Shown here: positions 41,066 through 42,440 of the stretch, piece after piece
Numbering within the stretch: the stretch's first letter is position 1
How the letters are laid out: every line of letters begins with the position of its first letter
Source: Candidatus Omnitrophota bacterium
GTDB taxonomy: Bacteria; Omnitrophota; Gorgyraeia; Zapsychrales; JANLHA01
Reading direction: 5' to 3'
Assembly: GCA_029560465.1 (NCBI GenBank)
Contig: JAKQKX010000029.1
Span: forward strand, 1 to 42,440
DNA: 42,440 bases
Translations under genes and position numbers: made by a program
The notes under the pieces: model-generated
What the model was told of the DNA's origin: nothing
What the model saw: only the letters and a program-made list of their open reading frames with translations
The model's database searches: none

Positions 41066-41977
41066 ATGAGCCGAATTTATGATGCCCACAGTCACTATAT
41101 GCCGCCGCAGATCGCGTCCAAGACGTCTTTTTACCGCTCTAGCTGGTCGGACATCGAGTGGCAGAGAGCGTCCATGAAACAGTTCGGGATAGAAAAAGCG
41201 CTTTTGCTTTACCCGACCAGCGACGCTCATGTGCACATGGGGGGATGGAAAAATGTTTGCGAGATTTATAATGACAAGATAGGGGAGGTGGTCCGGAAGC
41301 ATTCCTCTTTTATCGGCGGAGGGATCCTGCCTTTGGATGACCCGGATGCCATGATGAAGGAACTGGACCGTTTTCGGAAGTTGAATCTTTCCGTCATATC
41401 TTTGCCGTCGAGCTTTGAAGGGAAATACCTGGATGATCCGCTGTTTGTCCCGGTGTTTGAATATGCCCAGAAGCACAAGACCCCGGTTCACGTCCATCCT
41501 CAAATCATGGCCCCGATCGGGGAAGACCGGGTGAAAGACCCGCTCCTCACCCCGGTCCTGGAATATGTGATGGACGTGTCGATGGCCATCGGGAAAATGA
41601 TGATGAGTGAAACTTTCCGTGTCTTTTCCGACGTGAATTTTATCTTTGCCCATTATGGGGGCGTATTGCCGTTTCTTAAAGAGCGTTTTGACAGCACGTA
41701 CACGATGTTGCGGACCCGTGGCTTCGTGAAGGATGTCTTAAAATTGCCGAGCGAGTATTTTAAAAATTTGTATTTTGATATGAGCGGCTCGAAATCCTCG
41801 GCCTGTTTTTTTTGCGCCCTGGAAGTGGCGGACCCGTCCCACATCTTGTTTGGTTCCGATTTCCCGGCCAATCAGGCGTTGTCTGACACGATCAACGTGG
41901 TTAAGCACTCCCCGTTGAGCGGGGAGAATAAGGACGATATTTATTCCAGGAATTTGCGCCGGTTGCTTAATATTTAA
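41066..41977 (+). CDS. Amidohydrolase-2 family protein (ACMSD / resorcylate decarboxylase type)
   Basis: The 303-aa metal-dependent protein is of the amidohydrolase superfamily. It has an N-terminal 'DAHSHYMP' (H-x-H), 'VHVHPQ' (~149-154), 'FAHYGGVLPFL' and 'LFGSDFP' with the metal/catalytic Asp. This subgroup includes aminocarboxymuconate-semialdehyde decarboxylase and gamma-resorcylate decarboxylase, non-oxidative decarboxylases of aromatic acids. At the end of the polyketide block, removal of a carboxyl group from the aromatic product is plausible. An alternative is hydrolysis of an amide or lactone. The 179-bp gap before it holds nothing recognised. Confidence 0.82.
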   Translation: MSRIYDAHSHYMPPQIASKTSFYRSSWSDIEWQRASMKQFGIEKALLLYPTSDAHVHMGGWKNVCEIYNDKIGEVVRKHSSFIGGGILPLDDPDAMMKELDRFRKLNLSVISLPSSFEGKYLDDPLFVPVFEYAQKHKTPVHVHPQIMAPIGEDRVKDPLLTPVLEYVMDVSMAIGKMMMSETFRVFSDVNFIFAHYGGVLPFLKERFDSTYTMLRTRGFVKDVLKLPSEYFKNLYFDMSGSKSSACFFCALEVADPSHILFGSDFPANQALSDTINVVKHSPLSGENKDDIYSRNLRRLLNI

Positions 41978-42027
41978 GAGGGTTTCCGTTCACGGACCGG
42001 CGGGAATAAAATATTAATAAAAATTTC

Positions 42028-42056
42028 TTGACAAAAGATTGCCGTTTTGATATTCT
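42028..42056 (+). promoter_or_regulatory. rRNA operon promoter
   Basis: Perfect TTGACA (42028-42033), 17-bp spacer, TATTCT (42051-42056), preceded by an A/T-rich stretch (AATAAAATATTAATAAAAATTT) that could act as an UP element. It is about 95 bp upstream of the 16S start. Confidence 0.75.
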
Positions 42057-42063
42057 TCTTAAA

Positions 42064-42099
42064 CCTTTCCAAGTGGAAAGGCTCAAGTGTTCTTTGACA
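42064..42099 (+). promoter_or_regulatory. rrn leader boxB-boxA antitermination site
   Basis: A perfect hairpin, CCTTTCC (42064-42070) and GGAAAGG (42075-42081) with loop AAGT, is followed by TGTTCTTTGACA (42088-42099), which closely matches the rRNA boxA consensus (TGCTCTTTNACA). The boxB-boxA order and spacing are as in bacterial rrn leaders. Confidence 0.75.
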
Positions 42100-42150
42100 T
42101 CTTATTGTCTTTCCTTTGATTACTTTTGAGCGATCAACAAGCCAAGTTGT

Positions 42151-42440
<290 letters not shown>

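Noticed and set aside
24984-41977. Accessory block as a prophage or integrated element
   Set aside because: No integrase, transposase, tRNA, att-type direct repeats or phage genes; codon and base use look like the rest of the window.

Overview
The window (42.4 kb, almost all coding, every recognised gene on the + strand) looks like a chromosomal segment of an uncultured Gram-negative bacterium. The hldD (heptose epimerase) gene, two integral-membrane sugar transferases and several lipoproteins imply an LPS-bearing outer membrane. The 16S rRNA fragment at the right edge has a helix-1-to-variable-region start of the kind seen in PVC/Omnitrophota (OP3)-type bacteria, and the end of a long repeat protein at the left edge fits the giant genes reported there. 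Omnitrophota is my best guess; it is an inference from memory and would be settled by a 16S search.

Layout. 1-1767: C-terminal end of a large protein made of ~90-aa tandem repeats, closed by a strong terminator. 1965-7982: envelope and housekeeping genes (ArnT/PMT-type glycosyltransferase, prmA, GGQ release-factor-like protein, second membrane glycosyltransferase, apbE). 8132-20622: an alpha-glucan (glycogen/maltodextrin) district (glgP, glgB, GH57-DUF3536, malQ, small DUF2582-like protein) interrupted by thyA-folA, a REC-EAL c-di-GMP regulator and a DUF21-CBS membrane protein. 20703-24919: lipoproteins, hldD, a membrane-anchored coiled-coil protein, a CBS-pair protein and a hemerythrin-like protein. 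24984-41977: an accessory block opened by a PadR regulator. 42028-42440: rRNA promoter, boxB/boxA leader and the start of 16S rRNA.

The accessory block is the most interesting part. Its first half is an acyl-CoA ligase, a nucleoside phosphorylase, an MtnA-type sugar-phosphate isomerase, a single-domain pseudo-MtnA, a class II aldolase fused to an SCP2-like domain, and an aldehyde dehydrogenase. In order this reads as a 'DHAP shunt' for SAM by-products: 5'-deoxyadenosine or methylthioadenosine to a sugar 1-phosphate, to the ribulose 1-phosphate, to DHAP plus an aldehyde, then acid, then acyl-CoA. Its second half is a type II (aromatic) polyketide synthase locus: ketosynthase alpha with an intact C-H-K-H set, a chain-length-factor partner with all three catalytic Cys/His positions lost, an acyl carrier protein, a TcmN-like aromatase/cyclase, a second SRPBCC protein, a PF04199-type cyclase, a short-chain reductase, a ketopantoate-reductase-like enzyme, an MFS exporter and an ACMSD-like amidohydrolase. 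There is no malonyl transferase or phosphopantetheinyl transferase here, so primary metabolism would have to supply them.

The two halves are co-directional and mostly closely spaced. I propose that they are one locus in which the salvage half may supply or recycle an acyl-CoA for the polyketide half, but independent function is equally compatible with the sequence. Regulatory signals seen include a consensus promoter with an overlapping palindrome immediately after padR, a promoter with a 12-bp-arm palindrome over its -10 box upstream of the exporter, and several genes whose -10 box lies only 5-10 bp before the start codon (possible leaderless mRNAs).
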